A stretch of DNA of 64,000 bases from positions 1 through 64,000 of the forward strand of contig CAZBSI010000011.1 of NCBI GenBank assembly GCA_964494345.1. Direction: 5' to 3'. How positions within the stretch are numbered: position 1 is the stretch's first letter; every line of letters starts with the position of its first letter. A program made the translations under genes and the position numbers. Under the pieces are notes generated by a model. The model was not told the origin of the DNA and did no database searches. It saw nothing but the letters and a program-made list of their open reading frames with translations. Positions 24,712-37,521 of the stretch are shown here, piece after piece. Origin of the DNA: DTKD01 sp964494345 (GTDB lineage: Bacteria; Armatimonadota; UBA5829).

Positions 24712-27700
24712 ATGCCGAAACGAGCTGATCTAAAAAAAGTAATGGTAATAGGAAGCGGGCCGATAATCATCGGTCAGGCGGCTGAGTTCGACTACGCCGG
24801 AACCCAGGCGTGTACGGCGCTGCGGGAAGAAGGTATCTCGGTTGTTCTAATAAACTCCAACCCCGCTACCATTATGACCGACATCGAAATTGCGGATAAG
24901 GTCTACATTGAGCCTATCAATCTGGAGTTCGCCACTCGCGTTATAGAAAAAGAGCGGCCGGACGGTCTGCTGCCGACTTTGGGCGGCCAGACCGGACTGA
25001 ATCTGGCCGTAGAACTAGCCAACGCCGGTGTTTTGGATAAATATAATGTAGAACTCCTCGGCACCCCGCTCGATTCGATCCAGGATGCGGAGGATCGGGA
25101 TCTGTTCCGAACTCTTATGCGCGACATCGGAGAACCGGTGCCGGAGAGCTGGATCGTGCAGACACGAGAGGAGCTGGAGGCGATTCTCGACGAAGACCCG
25201 CCGTGGCCGCTGATCGTCAGGCCGGCATACACGCTTGGCGGAACCGGCGGTGGGGTAGCGCATAACCCGCAGGAGTTGCTCGAAATCGGCATGCGCGGAC
25301 TGAAACTGTCCCTCAAAAGCCAGGTTATGATAGAACGCTGCCTGCTCGGCTGGAAAGAGGTTGAATTTGAGGTTATGCGCGACGCCAACGATACTTGCGT
25401 GCAGATTTGCTCTATGGAAAACTTCGACCCTATGGGCGTCCACACAGGGGACTCCATCGTCGTCGCACCGATGCAGACGCTCACGGACAAAGAATTTCAG
25501 ATGCTGCGTGCGGCGTCGTTGAAGATCATCCGCGCTCTTAGAATAGAAGGCGGCTGCAATGTACAGCTTGCGATGAACCCGAACGGTTTTGAATATTTCG
25601 TCATCGAGGTCAACCCCAGGGTCAGTCGATCCTCCGCGTTGGCATCCAAGGCTACCGGCTTCCCCATTGCTCGAGTGGCGGCCAAAATCGCAGTCGGACT
25701 CAATTTGGACGATATCCCAAATGCCGTCACAGGTACCACCAAGGCCGCATTCGAGCCGACAATCGACTATATCGTAGCCAAAATCCCGCGCTGGCCGTTC
25801 GATAAATTTTATCAGGCCGATCGCACTGTCGGCACTCAAATGAAGGCCACCGGTGAGGTCATGAGCATCGACCATACCTTTGAAGGGGCTATGATGAAAG
25901 CCGTCCGGTCCTTGGAGATCGGCCTGCAGTGGCTGAGGCTGAAGAACGCTGACGAGATCACTGACGCGGAGATTGAGGCGGGTTTGATAAAAGCCACCGA
26001 TGAGCGAGTATTCCTTATCGCAGAGGCTCTAAGGCGCGGCAGGGCCGTCGAGTGGGTGGCTGACCTTTCCAAAGTCGATCCCTGGTTCATAAATAAAATC
26101 AAAAACATAATAGATATGGAAAACGACCTGCGAGATCACGCAGCGGAGATTCGGGCGCTGACTTCAGGCCAAATCGCCTCGCATCCGGGCGCGATGGATC
26201 TGCTCAGCCGGGCAAAGGCGATGCGATTTCCGGATAAGGTGATTTCCCATCTCACCGGCGCGCTGGAGAATCAGCTCCGGTTTATCCAGAAGAAATACGG
26301 CATGCTGCCTGTTTATAAAATGGTGGACACGTGCGCCGCCGAGTTTGACGCGCAGACACCGTATTTCTATTCTTCTCAGGAAGCCGAGGATGAGACCGGT
26401 TGCAGCCTGGACTATGCCGCAGGTTGCAATTCCCGGCCAAAGGCCATCGTCATCGGTTCCGGCCCTATTCGCATCGGCCAGGGCGTAGAGTTCGACTACT
26501 GCTCGGTCCATTCCGCCTGGGCGCTTCGTGAGGCCGGCTATGAGTCGATAATTATCAACAACAACCCGGAAACCGTCTCCACCGACTTCGACACCTCCGA
26601 CAGGCTCTACTTCGAACCGCTGACCTTAGAGGACGTGCTCAACGTTATTGCTTATGAGCAGCCCGACGGAGTCATTTTACAATTCGGCGGCCAGACAGCG
26701 ATCAACCTCGCCAAACCCCTGCATGCGATGGGTGTGCCGATATTCGGCTCCGATTTCAAATCGATAGATATCGCCGAGGACCGGGACAAGTTCGAGAAGA
26801 TTCTGCGCGACCTCGACATCCCGAAACCGGCTGGCCGTGCTATATTTGGCGTCGATGAGGCAGTGCAGGTTGCAAAGGAGATAGGCTATCCCGTCCTTGT
26901 GCGTCCGAGTTACGTGCTCGGCGGTCGTGCGATGGAAATCGTCTACACCGAGGCTGAACTCAGGCAATATATGAAACACGCCGTCGACATCTCCCCGGAC
27001 CCGGACGCGCCGATTCTGGTCGATAGATATGTGATGGGCAAAGAGGTCGAGGTGGATGTTATCGCCGACGGTGTCGACTGCCTCATCCCTGGTATTATGG
27101 AGCACATAGAGCGCGCAGGGGTACACTCCGGCGATAGCATGGCCGTGTGCCCGCCGCAGACTATCTCGCAGGACATAATCGACCAGATCGTCTCACACGC
27201 CACCAAACTTGCGATGGCATTGGAGGTGCGCGGGCTGATGAACTGCCAGTTTGTGGTCGACGGCGACGAGGTGCAGGTAATCGAGGTCAACCCACGCGCC
27301 AGCCGCACTGTCCCTTATCTCAGCAAAATAACCGGGGTGCCGATGATCCAGGTTGCCACAAACGTGGTTCTTGGCAGGAGCTTGAAAGAGCAGGGCTACA
27401 GTTCCGGTCTATATAAACAACAGAGCAGCCTGGCCGTCAAAGCGCCGGTCTTCAGCTTCCAAAAACTGACAGAAGTCGACGTCTCATTAGGCCCTGAAAT
27501 GAAGTCTACCGGCGAGATCATGGGCATAGACAGAGATTTTTCGCGGGCGCTGTATAAGGCTATGATCGCGTCGGGCCTTGATGCGCCTATCGGTGGCAAG
27601 ATGATCGCCACCATCGCCGACCAGGATAAAGAAGAGGCGCTGCCGATAATTCGCGCATTCGTAAATGATTTGGGATATTCGGTATACGCAACTGAGGGAA

Positions 27701-28008
27701 CTGCACATTATCTGAAGGCGAATGGCGTTCCTGCGACCGAAGTTGGGAAGATCAGCAGCAACGACCAGCTCAATATGATGGACTTGATCGCTGGCAACAA
27801 AATCGACTTGCTGATAAATACGGCTTCTAAAGACAAGAAAATCGAGCAGGAGGCGTCGGTGATTCGCAAGGCCAGCGTGCAGCGATATATCCCGTGCCTG
27901 ACATCACTGGATACGGCGGAGGCTCTGCTGGTGGCGCTGCGTTCCAAACAACGCGGCGAAATGCCGGAGTGCTTGCCTGTGGATCAATATATGAGCCCAG
28001 CCAGGTGA
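24712..28008 (+). CDS. carB: Carbamoyl-phosphate synthase large subunit
   Basis: A 1098-residue full-length CarB. Two homologous ATP-grasp halves are clear: KVMVIGSGPIIIGQAAEFDY at the start and AIVIGSGPIRIGQGVEFDY near residue 580. Each half has the VRPAYTLGGTGGG or VRPSYVLGGRAMEI loop and the EVNPR motif. The C-terminal allosteric MGS-like domain begins near residue 950 (YSVYATEGTAHYLKANGV). It makes carbamoyl phosphate from bicarbonate, ATP and ammonia. It appears intact although its partner CarA looks glutaminase-dead. Confidence 0.97.
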   Translation: MPKRADLKKVMVIGSGPIIIGQAAEFDYAGTQACTALREEGISVVLINSNPATIMTDIEIADKVYIEPINLEFATRVIEKERPDGLLPTLGGQTGLNLAVELANAGVLDKYNVELLGTPLDSIQDAEDRDLFRTLMRDIGEPVPESWIVQTREELEAILDEDPPWPLIVRPAYTLGGTGGGVAHNPQELLEIGMRGLKLSLKSQVMIERCLLGWKEVEFEVMRDANDTCVQICSMENFDPMGVHTGDSIVVAPMQTLTDKEFQMLRAASLKIIRALRIEGGCNVQLAMNPNGFEYFVIEVNPRVSRSSALASKATGFPIARVAAKIAVGLNLDDIPNAVTGTTKAAFEPTIDYIVAKIPRWPFDKFYQADRTVGTQMKATGEVMSIDHTFEGAMMKAVRSLEIGLQWLRLKNADEITDAEIEAGLIKATDERVFLIAEALRRGRAVEWVADLSKVDPWFINKIKNIIDMENDLRDHAAEIRALTSGQIASHPGAMDLLSRAKAMRFPDKVISHLTGALENQLRFIQKKYGMLPVYKMVDTCAAEFDAQTPYFYSSQEAEDETGCSLDYAAGCNSRPKAIVIGSGPIRIGQGVEFDYCSVHSAWALREAGYESIIINNNPETVSTDFDTSDRLYFEPLTLEDVLNVIAYEQPDGVILQFGGQTAINLAKPLHAMGVPIFGSDFKSIDIAEDRDKFEKILRDLDIPKPAGRAIFGVDEAVQVAKEIGYPVLVRPSYVLGGRAMEIVYTEAELRQYMKHAVDISPDPDAPILVDRYVMGKEVEVDVIADGVDCLIPGIMEHIERAGVHSGDSMAVCPPQTISQDIIDQIVSHATKLAMALEVRGLMNCQFVVDGDEVQVIEVNPRASRTVPYLSKITGVPMIQVATNVVLGRSLKEQGYSSGLYKQQSSLAVKAPVFSFQKLTEVDVSLGPEMKSTGEIMGIDRDFSRALYKAMIASGLDAPIGGKMIATIADQDKEEALPIIRAFVNDLGYSVYATEGTAHYLKANGVPATEVGKISSNDQLNMMDLIAGNKIDLLINTASKDKKIEQEASVIRKASVQRYIPCLTSLDTAEALLVALRSKQRGEMPECLPVDQYMSPAR

Positions 28009-28255
28009 TCTGAAACATTCGATCAATGTCATATCGTGCCATCTCCCGTCATTTCATCCGACGACCTGCCCAACGCGGCAGCCGGAGAGACAGATAGGCA
28101 GGCTCTCCAAATCGCCATCCGGAAGGATGCCGCAGAGGCAGTTATGGCCTTGAAACATTCGATATTCGCGTCCGTCTGAATTCTGTGGTATTATGTGCGA
28201 ACGTCAGACACGATGCATCGATATGTCACGGAGATGCAGTCCAAGGAGTTGGCAA

Positions 28256-29155
28256 ATGGGCGATACCGTGAATAGTGGGATAAAGAAAAGACTTAAGCGG
28301 AATCTGACCGCGGGTCTGTTGGGGATTCTGGCCGCGCTCGTGCTTTTGTTGGTCACGCTGCGCTACCAGGCATTTCTGCCTGCTTATGTCGCCAAGACTG
28401 CGCTGTGCATATTTCCAACCCCGATTGCGTTTGGGTTGGCTATCGGTATGATCTCCCCGCGCAGGGCTATCGCGTGGGCGCCGCTGTGGTCGGGTGTATT
28501 CAGCCTGTTATTGATCGCGATTATCTCAACTGTCCTCAGTCGTGCGTTTGTGAATCCGAGCGAAAGAATAGCGTGGATGGTTGCTGGTGGGGTAATTGGT
28601 TTAGGGGCGGGAATCCTTGGTCAACTGCTGGCTGCCAGGGCTTTCGTCGGCAGATCGATATTGGCTTTTATTGCGTTGTGTTGTCTTGCTGTGATCGTGG
28701 GCGCGATGATGTTGAACAGCCAGTTGACCTCCTATCAACAGGCCAGTATGGGGCATGTGCTCGACGATGTAGACCGGGAGTATATCGCGCTGTCTTCGGG
28801 AATGACCTGGCAGTGCAAGCGCGATGTTGGCCGCGGGGTATATGTTCTCAGTTCGACGCTGAACGGGAGCCCGATATACGTTTACGCTGTTCCGGACCCG
28901 GCGGTGGTGGATCACATCGAATATGATCACCAGATGGACTGCAAGCTCGGCAGCGACCAGGCGGCTGTTCACGATTGCCTTCTGCGCGCCGGAGTAAGAG
29001 AGGAACTGCTGCTGGGTTTGACTCAAGAGGAAAGCGGCAAATGGATCGCCGTCATCCGCACGACGCAGCTCACCCTCGGCCCGAACGGCCGATTCCGTAT
29101 GACGGCAACAATGAAAACGCCCGCCCGCTCCACCGACACCTCCCGCCCTTTATAA
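28256..29155 (+). CDS. Membrane protein of unknown function
   Basis: About 299 residues from ATG 28256, chosen because AAGGAG lies eight bases upstream. Five or so transmembrane segments lie in residues about 15-180 (LLGILAALVLLLVTL, IAFGLAIGMIS, VFSLLLIAIISTVL, VAGGVIGLGAGILGQLL, AFIALCCLAVIVGAM). A soluble C-terminal domain of about 110 residues follows. I do not recognise the family. It follows carB by 247 bp and is probably a separate unit. Confidence 0.7.
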   Translation: MGDTVNSGIKKRLKRNLTAGLLGILAALVLLLVTLRYQAFLPAYVAKTALCIFPTPIAFGLAIGMISPRRAIAWAPLWSGVFSLLLIAIISTVLSRAFVNPSERIAWMVAGGVIGLGAGILGQLLAARAFVGRSILAFIALCCLAVIVGAMMLNSQLTSYQQASMGHVLDDVDREYIALSSGMTWQCKRDVGRGVYVLSSTLNGSPIYVYAVPDPAVVDHIEYDHQMDCKLGSDQAAVHDCLLRAGVREELLLGLTQEESGKWIAVIRTTQLTLGPNGRFRMTATMKTPARSTDTSRPL

Positions 29156-29281
29156 CTTCCACGTCTGCAAAAAAACGCGCCGCTCTTATTAACGCATTTA
29201 CGTTATGAAGCAATACTGCCGCGAACTGCTTACGAAAGATGTGGTGAGTGAATATTTCCTCATAATAATATCCCAAATGCC

Positions 29282-29310
29282 TTGACAAGTATGTTAATTC
29301 TGTCCACAAT
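29282..29310 (+). promoter_or_regulatory. Candidate promoter of the Cys-rich protein cluster
   Basis: TTGACA (29282-29287), a 17-base spacer, CACAAT (29305-29310). The first gene starts about 70 bases downstream. Confidence 0.55.
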
Positions 29311-29382
29311 ACTGGTAGCTGGTTTTATGGTTATCACGTGAGTTGTGTGCTGTTTTACCGTCCAACAAAACGAGGCGATTTT

Positions 29383-29865
29383 GTGAGACAATCCGGGAAA
29401 ACCAGGCTTCTGGCTGTGCTGCTGTTGGCCGTGATGTGTTGTTCTACGGTCGCGGGGCAATCAAGCCGACGGATTGCCGTATCCTTGCAAAGGAAGACGG
29501 CATGCGCCTGCGGGTGCTCAAAAACAAGCCACGCCGACGATCCGTTTCGTCAGATAACCTGTCATCTGGAGCAGGACCACGGCCAGGCGAGTGCAACTGA
29601 TCATTGCGTGAACCACGGCAAGAACGGATGCGGCTGCAAGCTCAAATCTGTTACAATTCCGGTGCATATGCATGCGATTATGGCCGACAAGTATGAGTAC
29701 GATGAGCGCCTGTCTATCTCTTTTGCGTCCGATTCAGATATGTCTCTACTCAACGCTGCTCTTCTTTGCGTTGCTGGTCACTGTTTTCATAAAGCATTAG
29801 AACAATCCTCTGACTACCAAAGCCCAACGATTTCCTTCCAAGGCCCTCGTGCGCCTCCTGCCTGA
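29383..29865 (+). CDS. Secreted Cys/His-rich small protein
   Basis: About 160 residues from GTG 29383, which places a signal peptide (RLLAVLLLAVMCCSTVAG) at the N-terminus; a GTG 45 bases upstream is also in frame. The mature part has clustered potential metal ligands: CACGCSKTSHADD, HLEQDH, DHCVNHGKNGCGCK, HMH and CVAGHCFH. The C-terminus is Pro-rich (GPRAPPA). I do not recognise a family; the ligand pattern suggests metal binding. It precedes the Spy-like gene by 116 bp on the same strand. Confidence 0.65.
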   Translation: MRQSGKTRLLAVLLLAVMCCSTVAGQSSRRIAVSLQRKTACACGCSKTSHADDPFRQITCHLEQDHGQASATDHCVNHGKNGCGCKLKSVTIPVHMHAIMADKYEYDERLSISFASDSDMSLLNAALLCVAGHCFHKALEQSSDYQSPTISFQGPRAPPA

Positions 29866-29981
29866 TCTCTGTAGGCGGTCGTTGACCGTCCAGGCTGTAA
29901 CATCACAATCTCGCGGGTGAAATGACGTCTTTGCGCCGATGCTTTTATCGGCCACCCGTGCTGTAGTTACAAGAGAGGGAA

Positions 29982-30485
29982 ATGGCATTGAAACATATCA
30001 GATTATTGCTTACGTACGTGGCATTGGCAGCGCTGGCTGCCAATATGGCGACGATTTTAGTTCCTGTTAAGGCCGATGCCAGTGGTTGCGGCTGTAGTTC
30101 ATCCTGCACCACAACGGGAAAATCAGCAGATTCTTTAGATCTGACTGCGGCCCAGAAGCAGAAGCTCGCTTCTATCGACAAGCAATACGACCCTCGCTCT
30201 CAAAAGATGACGAGCGAGTCCGACGGGCTCCGCAGGGAGTTCGCAAAGCTGATCTCTGACGCAAATGCCGACGAGTTGAGGCTCGCCCGCGTCGTTCGCC
30301 GACTGTCCTATTTGCAAGGCGAGATATTTCTATGGGACAGACAGAGGGATAAGGCCAAAGACAAAGTCTACACAGTAAAACAGAAATCAATTCTGGCGAA
30401 AACAAACGGTGGGGGCTGCGGATGCGGTTCTGCATCCGGAGGCTGTGGATCGTCACCTGCATCGAGTAATAAAGGAGGGAAATAG
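29982..30485 (+). CDS. Secreted Spy/CpxP-like protein with Cys-rich ends
   Basis: A 167-residue exported protein: signal sequence about 1-30, then SGCGCSSSC, then a helical LTAAQKQKLASID region typical of Spy/CpxP/ZraP (LTxxQ) proteins, a long charged helix (about 60-130), and a C-terminal GGGCGCGSASGGCGSS tail. Spy-like proteins are periplasmic chaperones or metal sensors; the Cys ends are not part of that family and suggest metal or disulfide chemistry. Only two bases separate it from the TPR gene downstream, so they form an operon. Confidence 0.75.
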   Translation: MALKHIRLLLTYVALAALAANMATILVPVKADASGCGCSSSCTTTGKSADSLDLTAAQKQKLASIDKQYDPRSQKMTSESDGLRREFAKLISDANADELRLARVVRRLSYLQGEIFLWDRQRDKAKDKVYTVKQKSILAKTNGGGCGCGSASGGCGSSPASSNKGGK

Positions 30486-30487
30486 CA

Positions 30488-31609
30488 ATGCGTTTCAGAT
30501 TATTTGTATTCGTGCTAATGGTCGTATTGGCAGCATTTTCTGTTTCTCTATTTGCGCAGGATGCGCCTCAGTCGGACGCGACGTTTGACGCTCATGTTGC
30601 CGAGGCTTTTGTCGAGGCGTCGGCTGCCGCCAAGTCCAGTAACCATGATCAGGCGGCACAGATTTATTGGAGCATCGCGGAGCGATTCCCTGATCATGCG
30701 GATGCTCCGCGTGCGGCTAAGCAGGCGGCCTATACGACAGACAAGCTGGGCGACAGAGATAAATCGATAGCCGCTTTCAAGCGTGCGCTGGATATGTATC
30801 CGGACAGCGGATATGCGCCTGCCCTGAAGAGGTGTTTGGCGCTGAGTTATCAGGCAAAAGGTGAAAAGGAAAGGGCTATTCGGGAGCTTGATGATCTGAT
30901 TAGTCGGTATCCGAAGTCTGATGCGGCCTGCCTTGGGCTGATCAACCTTGGGCTTTTGCACATAGCCCAGGTCTGCAAGCAGAACACCGACGAGCAGAAC
31001 TGGCAGCGCAAGGAAGAAGCCGACGCTGCATTCAGTCGTGTTACCGAGACATTCCCCGACAAGAGTGACCTGTGCGCCAAGGCGGAGATGTATCGCGCGG
31101 GAATCGCGTTTGAGAGGGCGCTGGCCCAGCGGTCAACTTGGGATATAGCCGCAGAACAAATCCGAAACGTGTTGAGCACGTACGCGGATGCTCCCGGGGC
31201 GATAAAGGCGCGGTTAGAGATAATGCTGGCCGAGATCGCGCTAGAGAATTCAGACGCGTCAGCTGCTTTGCAGCGAGCGGAGGATGTCTTGAAATCGTAC
31301 CCGGGCTGCAAGCTGGAAGTGGGGTGGTCGCACTACATTGTGGGCAACGCCTGCGAGAGCAGAGGCGACTATGCAACCGCGTTGACTCACTACTCTGCCA
31401 TTATCGACGGCAAATACACTGAGGTAGATAACTTCGCCAACAGGGATATCACGCTATATAGCCTGAGGCGGTCCGCCAATTGCTATGCCAGGCTTGGGCA
31501 ACCAGACAAGGAGCGTCAGATGTGGGAGGCGATCATACAGCGCTATCCCGACAATCCGATAGCGAAGATCGCGGAAGCTGAGTTAGCTAAGCGGGTAGGA
31601 GGCAAGTAA
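30488..31609 (+). CDS. Exported TPR protein (BamD/CpoB-like)
   Basis: A 373-residue protein with a signal peptide (LFVFVLMVVLAAFSVSLFAQ) and about seven TPR-like helical hairpins (YWSIAERFPDHADAPRAA, AFKRALDMYPDSGYAPAL, LDDLISRYPKSDAACLGL, ...EAIIQRYPDNPIAKIAEAEL). The tetratricopeptide arrangement resembles CpoB/YbgF and BamD-type periplasmic proteins that scaffold complexes. AAAGGAGGG lies before ATG. It is tightly linked to the Spy-like gene upstream (2 bp) and the Cys-rich gene downstream (3 bp). Confidence 0.85.
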   Translation: MRFRLFVFVLMVVLAAFSVSLFAQDAPQSDATFDAHVAEAFVEASAAAKSSNHDQAAQIYWSIAERFPDHADAPRAAKQAAYTTDKLGDRDKSIAAFKRALDMYPDSGYAPALKRCLALSYQAKGEKERAIRELDDLISRYPKSDAACLGLINLGLLHIAQVCKQNTDEQNWQRKEEADAAFSRVTETFPDKSDLCAKAEMYRAGIAFERALAQRSTWDIAAEQIRNVLSTYADAPGAIKARLEIMLAEIALENSDASAALQRAEDVLKSYPGCKLEVGWSHYIVGNACESRGDYATALTHYSAIIDGKYTEVDNFANRDITLYSLRRSANCYARLGQPDKERQMWEAIIQRYPDNPIAKIAEAELAKRVGGK

Positions 31610-31612
31610 GCT

Positions 31613-32164
31613 ATGGCAGGAAAGACTATAGGTCGCTTGTGTCTTCTGCTGGCAGTGGGACTTTGTCTAGGGTTTGTGGCGGCTGATCAGGTAACAGCCG
31701 GAAACGCTTGTGGCTGCATCAATGGATGCTCTCTAATTGACTGCCATTGCACTGCGTGTGCTTGCGGCGATGACTCCTGTGGTTGTGCGTCCTGGGGCAG
31801 CAAGTGCCCTGCACAAGCCTGTGGCGGGAACACGGTGACGAAGAACTGTGAGTGCGGCGGAGAGGGGTGTTCGAACGCGTGTCCGAGCAAGACATTCTGC
31901 GCGCCAAACGTTCAATCGCCATACAAGCCGTGCGGGGATCCGGTTGATTGCACGTGCGGAGGTAAAGGGTGCATCAAGTCCGATGGTTCCAGAAACTGTG
32001 CCAAACATTGCTCAGCGGCGTCCGGGGATTCTTATCTCAAACCGTGCGGCGGAGCGAAGGACTGCGCAAGCGATGACGGGTGTGGCGGGCCAGAGTGCAC
32101 GTGCGGGCTTTTCTGTCTGCCCATTCCCAGCAGTTGTGGTGACGATTGTGGAACCGTGGATTAG
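31613..32164 (+). CDS. Secreted protein with 30 cysteines in the mature chain
   Basis: A 183-residue exported protein. After the signal peptide (LCLLLAVGLCLGFVAA) I count 30 cysteines in about 155 residues, often as CxC, GC and CxxxC: ACGCINGC, DCHCTACACGDDSCGC, NCECGGEGCSNAC, DCTCGGKGC, ECTCGLFC. Loose internal repeats can be seen (PCGDPVDCTCGGKGC, PCGGAKDCASDDGCGG). No family is recognised. It could bind metal ions like a secreted metallothionein or be a disulfide-rich surface protein. TAGGAGG precedes ATG. It is the fourth gene of the cluster. Confidence 0.75.
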   Translation: MAGKTIGRLCLLLAVGLCLGFVAADQVTAGNACGCINGCSLIDCHCTACACGDDSCGCASWGSKCPAQACGGNTVTKNCECGGEGCSNACPSKTFCAPNVQSPYKPCGDPVDCTCGGKGCIKSDGSRNCAKHCSAASGDSYLKPCGGAKDCASDDGCGGPECTCGLFCLPIPSSCGDDCGTVD

Positions 32165-32193
32165 CAAATAACGGATTGGAGGAGGTCGATTCG

Positions 32194-33147
32194 ATGAAAA
32201 ATATCTATCTTTCTGTCTTATGTAGCATTAGTATATTGTTGTGTGCCTTAGGGATGTTGGCTGCTGATAGCTTAAGTCCGCAACCGGGTGAACTGAAGCT
32301 CAAATTGGCGGCCGGTGACCAGTTTCGGCTTAAGCATCAAACCAATGTGGCATTTCTCCGCGATGGGACAACAGAGAATCACAGCTTCAAGGGCGAAACT
32401 GTTCTTGTTATTGTTGGGGAGAGGGTGCCTCACACCTACATAGTCTATGCTCAGTCAGTTATTTCTGTGGACGGCAAACCGGAGACAAAACCAATGTTGT
32501 CTTCCTATTTGGTCACAGATGCAGGCAAGGTAGTGTCTTTCCCTGCACGAGACAGGCTTCTAAATGGTGGAGCCAGCGGAGCTTTGGATCTTTCTTGGGG
32601 AAATATCGTGCCGTTCACGTTGCCCGAGGCAGGAACCGGACCATCTTGGGAAGCCGAGATACCAGTCCCAGGCGAAATGGCGGACCGGAGCGTGAGCGCT
32701 CAAGCACGAGTTACCTCACTTCGCGAAGCACGAACTGCCGCTATAGAGATGGAGGCGCTCAATATCAAAAAAGCAGATTCTTTGGTCGATATTAAGCTTA
32801 TGTTATATTTTGATACTACTGGCGGAGTTCCGACATCTTGGGATGGCAGTATGACCGCGGGTAGCGACCACAGTTCACGGCCTGGTATTACTTTAAAGTG
32901 CCATACAGACTTCTCTCGGATAGAGCGTATTGCCATTAGCGACATACCTGGTTTGGCTGATTGCGCGGCCTCCCTATTGGATATTCAGGGCTGCCTGGCA
33001 TCGGCCGATGATTCAAAAGCTGCGGCTAAGATCAGCGCGCTGATGAAGAGCCAAGTCGGCAACACAAGACTGCGGGGAATTGAGTCTCTAGCCAAAGAAG
33101 CGGAACGTGTAACGCATAGCGATGATCAATCGAAGGCAGGCAAGTAA
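32194..33147 (+). CDS. Exported protein of unknown function (DUF6263-like appearance)
   Basis: About 317 residues from ATG 32194, chosen for GGAGGAGGT eight bases upstream. Signal peptide (SVLCSISILLCALGMLAA), then a beta-rich domain starting LKLKLAAGDQFRLKHQ with alternating strands (VLVIVGERVPHTYIVYAQSV; ARVTSLREARTAAIEMEALN). The layout resembles DUF6263-type periplasmic proteins, but I cannot confirm it. It follows the Cys-rich gene by 29 bp. Confidence 0.65.
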   Translation: MKNIYLSVLCSISILLCALGMLAADSLSPQPGELKLKLAAGDQFRLKHQTNVAFLRDGTTENHSFKGETVLVIVGERVPHTYIVYAQSVISVDGKPETKPMLSSYLVTDAGKVVSFPARDRLLNGGASGALDLSWGNIVPFTLPEAGTGPSWEAEIPVPGEMADRSVSAQARVTSLREARTAAIEMEALNIKKADSLVDIKLMLYFDTTGGVPTSWDGSMTAGSDHSSRPGITLKCHTDFSRIERIAISDIPGLADCAASLLDIQGCLASADDSKAAAKISALMKSQVGNTRLRGIESLAKEAERVTHSDDQSKAGK

Positions 33148-33210
33148 TGTGCCGAACCAGTCGCGATGCGGGCAATCAGCCTGCGTATAATGTTGTGGAG
33201 GTAACCGATA

Positions 33211-33945
33211 ATGAGCGCTTCACATATTGCTCGAATCTCATCGGCTGCGGTCGGGGTTCTTCTGATAGCAGGAGTATGCGTTTGGCTTAGCTATGGCGCC
33301 GTGTCATCAGATGCAACGACTGCTGCTCAGTATCAATCGCCTGTCGGGATAAAGTCGGTCTGTTCTAAGGTGACAACCGTTTACACGGCTGCGGGCCGAA
33401 AGAATAATTCGGCTGAAAGCTGGATCGTAGTTCCAAACAAGCTAAAGGTCGAAACCGACGACATTATCCGAGTGCGTAACGGTGTTGATCACTGGATACT
33501 GAACAAACACAACAATCGCTACATCGTAATCCATCACCCCACAAATCCTTCGATACAGGTGGAAAAATGGAGCAAGCCGTCTGATGTTGTGGATAATTGG
33601 CGGCACGTGGAGCCGAATCTGACAGAGAGCAGGGTCAGAAAGAATCTCGACGGGGTAGAAAGAGATGCTGTCGAGGTTGATTTGCCCAACTGGAAAGACG
33701 GTTCGCAGAAAGTCGACCTCTTTCCAGATAAGGCTACAGGTCGCACAGAAACAAAAATAACCCGCCAGTTGGATCATCGAGGCAATTTGATATGGACCGA
33801 ACGAGTAGATTTTGAATATAACAGGGAAATTGACGACAAGATGTTCGTTTTCAGCCCGCCGGCCAATGCTGTGGAGGTTTCGGACCAGGAAAGCTTAAAA
33901 CTACCGGCGAATGCTATATCAAATAATGTCTGTTTGCATTGTTAG
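33211..33945 (+). CDS. Exported LolA/RseB-fold protein
   Basis: A 244-residue protein with an N-terminal helix (AAVGVLLIAGVCVWLSYGA). Strands such as SWIVVPNKLKVETDDIIRVRNGVDHWI, AVEVDLPNWKDGSQKVDLF and LIWTERVDFEYNREIDDKMF follow the pattern of LolA/LolB/RseB half-barrels (DKMFVFSPPANAVEV is a typical ending). Such proteins bind lipids, lipoproteins or envelope stress signals. It ends NVCLHC, echoing the Cys-rich theme of the cluster. GGAGGT precedes ATG. Likely last gene of the operon. Confidence 0.7.
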   Translation: MSASHIARISSAAVGVLLIAGVCVWLSYGAVSSDATTAAQYQSPVGIKSVCSKVTTVYTAAGRKNNSAESWIVVPNKLKVETDDIIRVRNGVDHWILNKHNNRYIVIHHPTNPSIQVEKWSKPSDVVDNWRHVEPNLTESRVRKNLDGVERDAVEVDLPNWKDGSQKVDLFPDKATGRTETKITRQLDHRGNLIWTERVDFEYNREIDDKMFVFSPPANAVEVSDQESLKLPANAISNNVCLHC

Positions 33946-34013
33946 ACATGAGGGGTGGCATGCAGGGAGTTGCACGATGACCGACGGATGCTCCGTCCGC
34001 CCTTCGATTTTGA

Positions 34014-34040
34014 TTGACACCAAACGCCCCCTGTGATAAT
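34014..34040 (+). promoter_or_regulatory. Candidate secA promoter
   Basis: TTGACA (34014-34019) and an extended -10, TGTGATAAT (GATAAT 34035-34040), with a short 15-base spacer. It lies about 93 bases before secA. Confidence 0.5.
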
Positions 34041-34132
34041 GTATTAAATGTAAATCAATCGAGATTTTAGTTGTCAGGGAAGCAGAGGGTTGGGCCAATG
34101 TTTCCCTTTTTATCCGTTACACGGGATGAATT

Positions 34133-37507
<3,375 letters not shown>

Positions 37508-37521
37508 GTTGGAGCAATTAA

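Noticed and set aside
25015..25875. 286-codon minus frame within carB
   Set aside because: Antisense to an intact CarB ATP-grasp domain; Asp/Arg/His-rich shadow composition.
29343..29600. 85-codon plus frame overlapping the Cys/His-rich gene
   Set aside because: Alternative frame without a signal peptide; the 29383 frame has signal peptide and ligand clusters.
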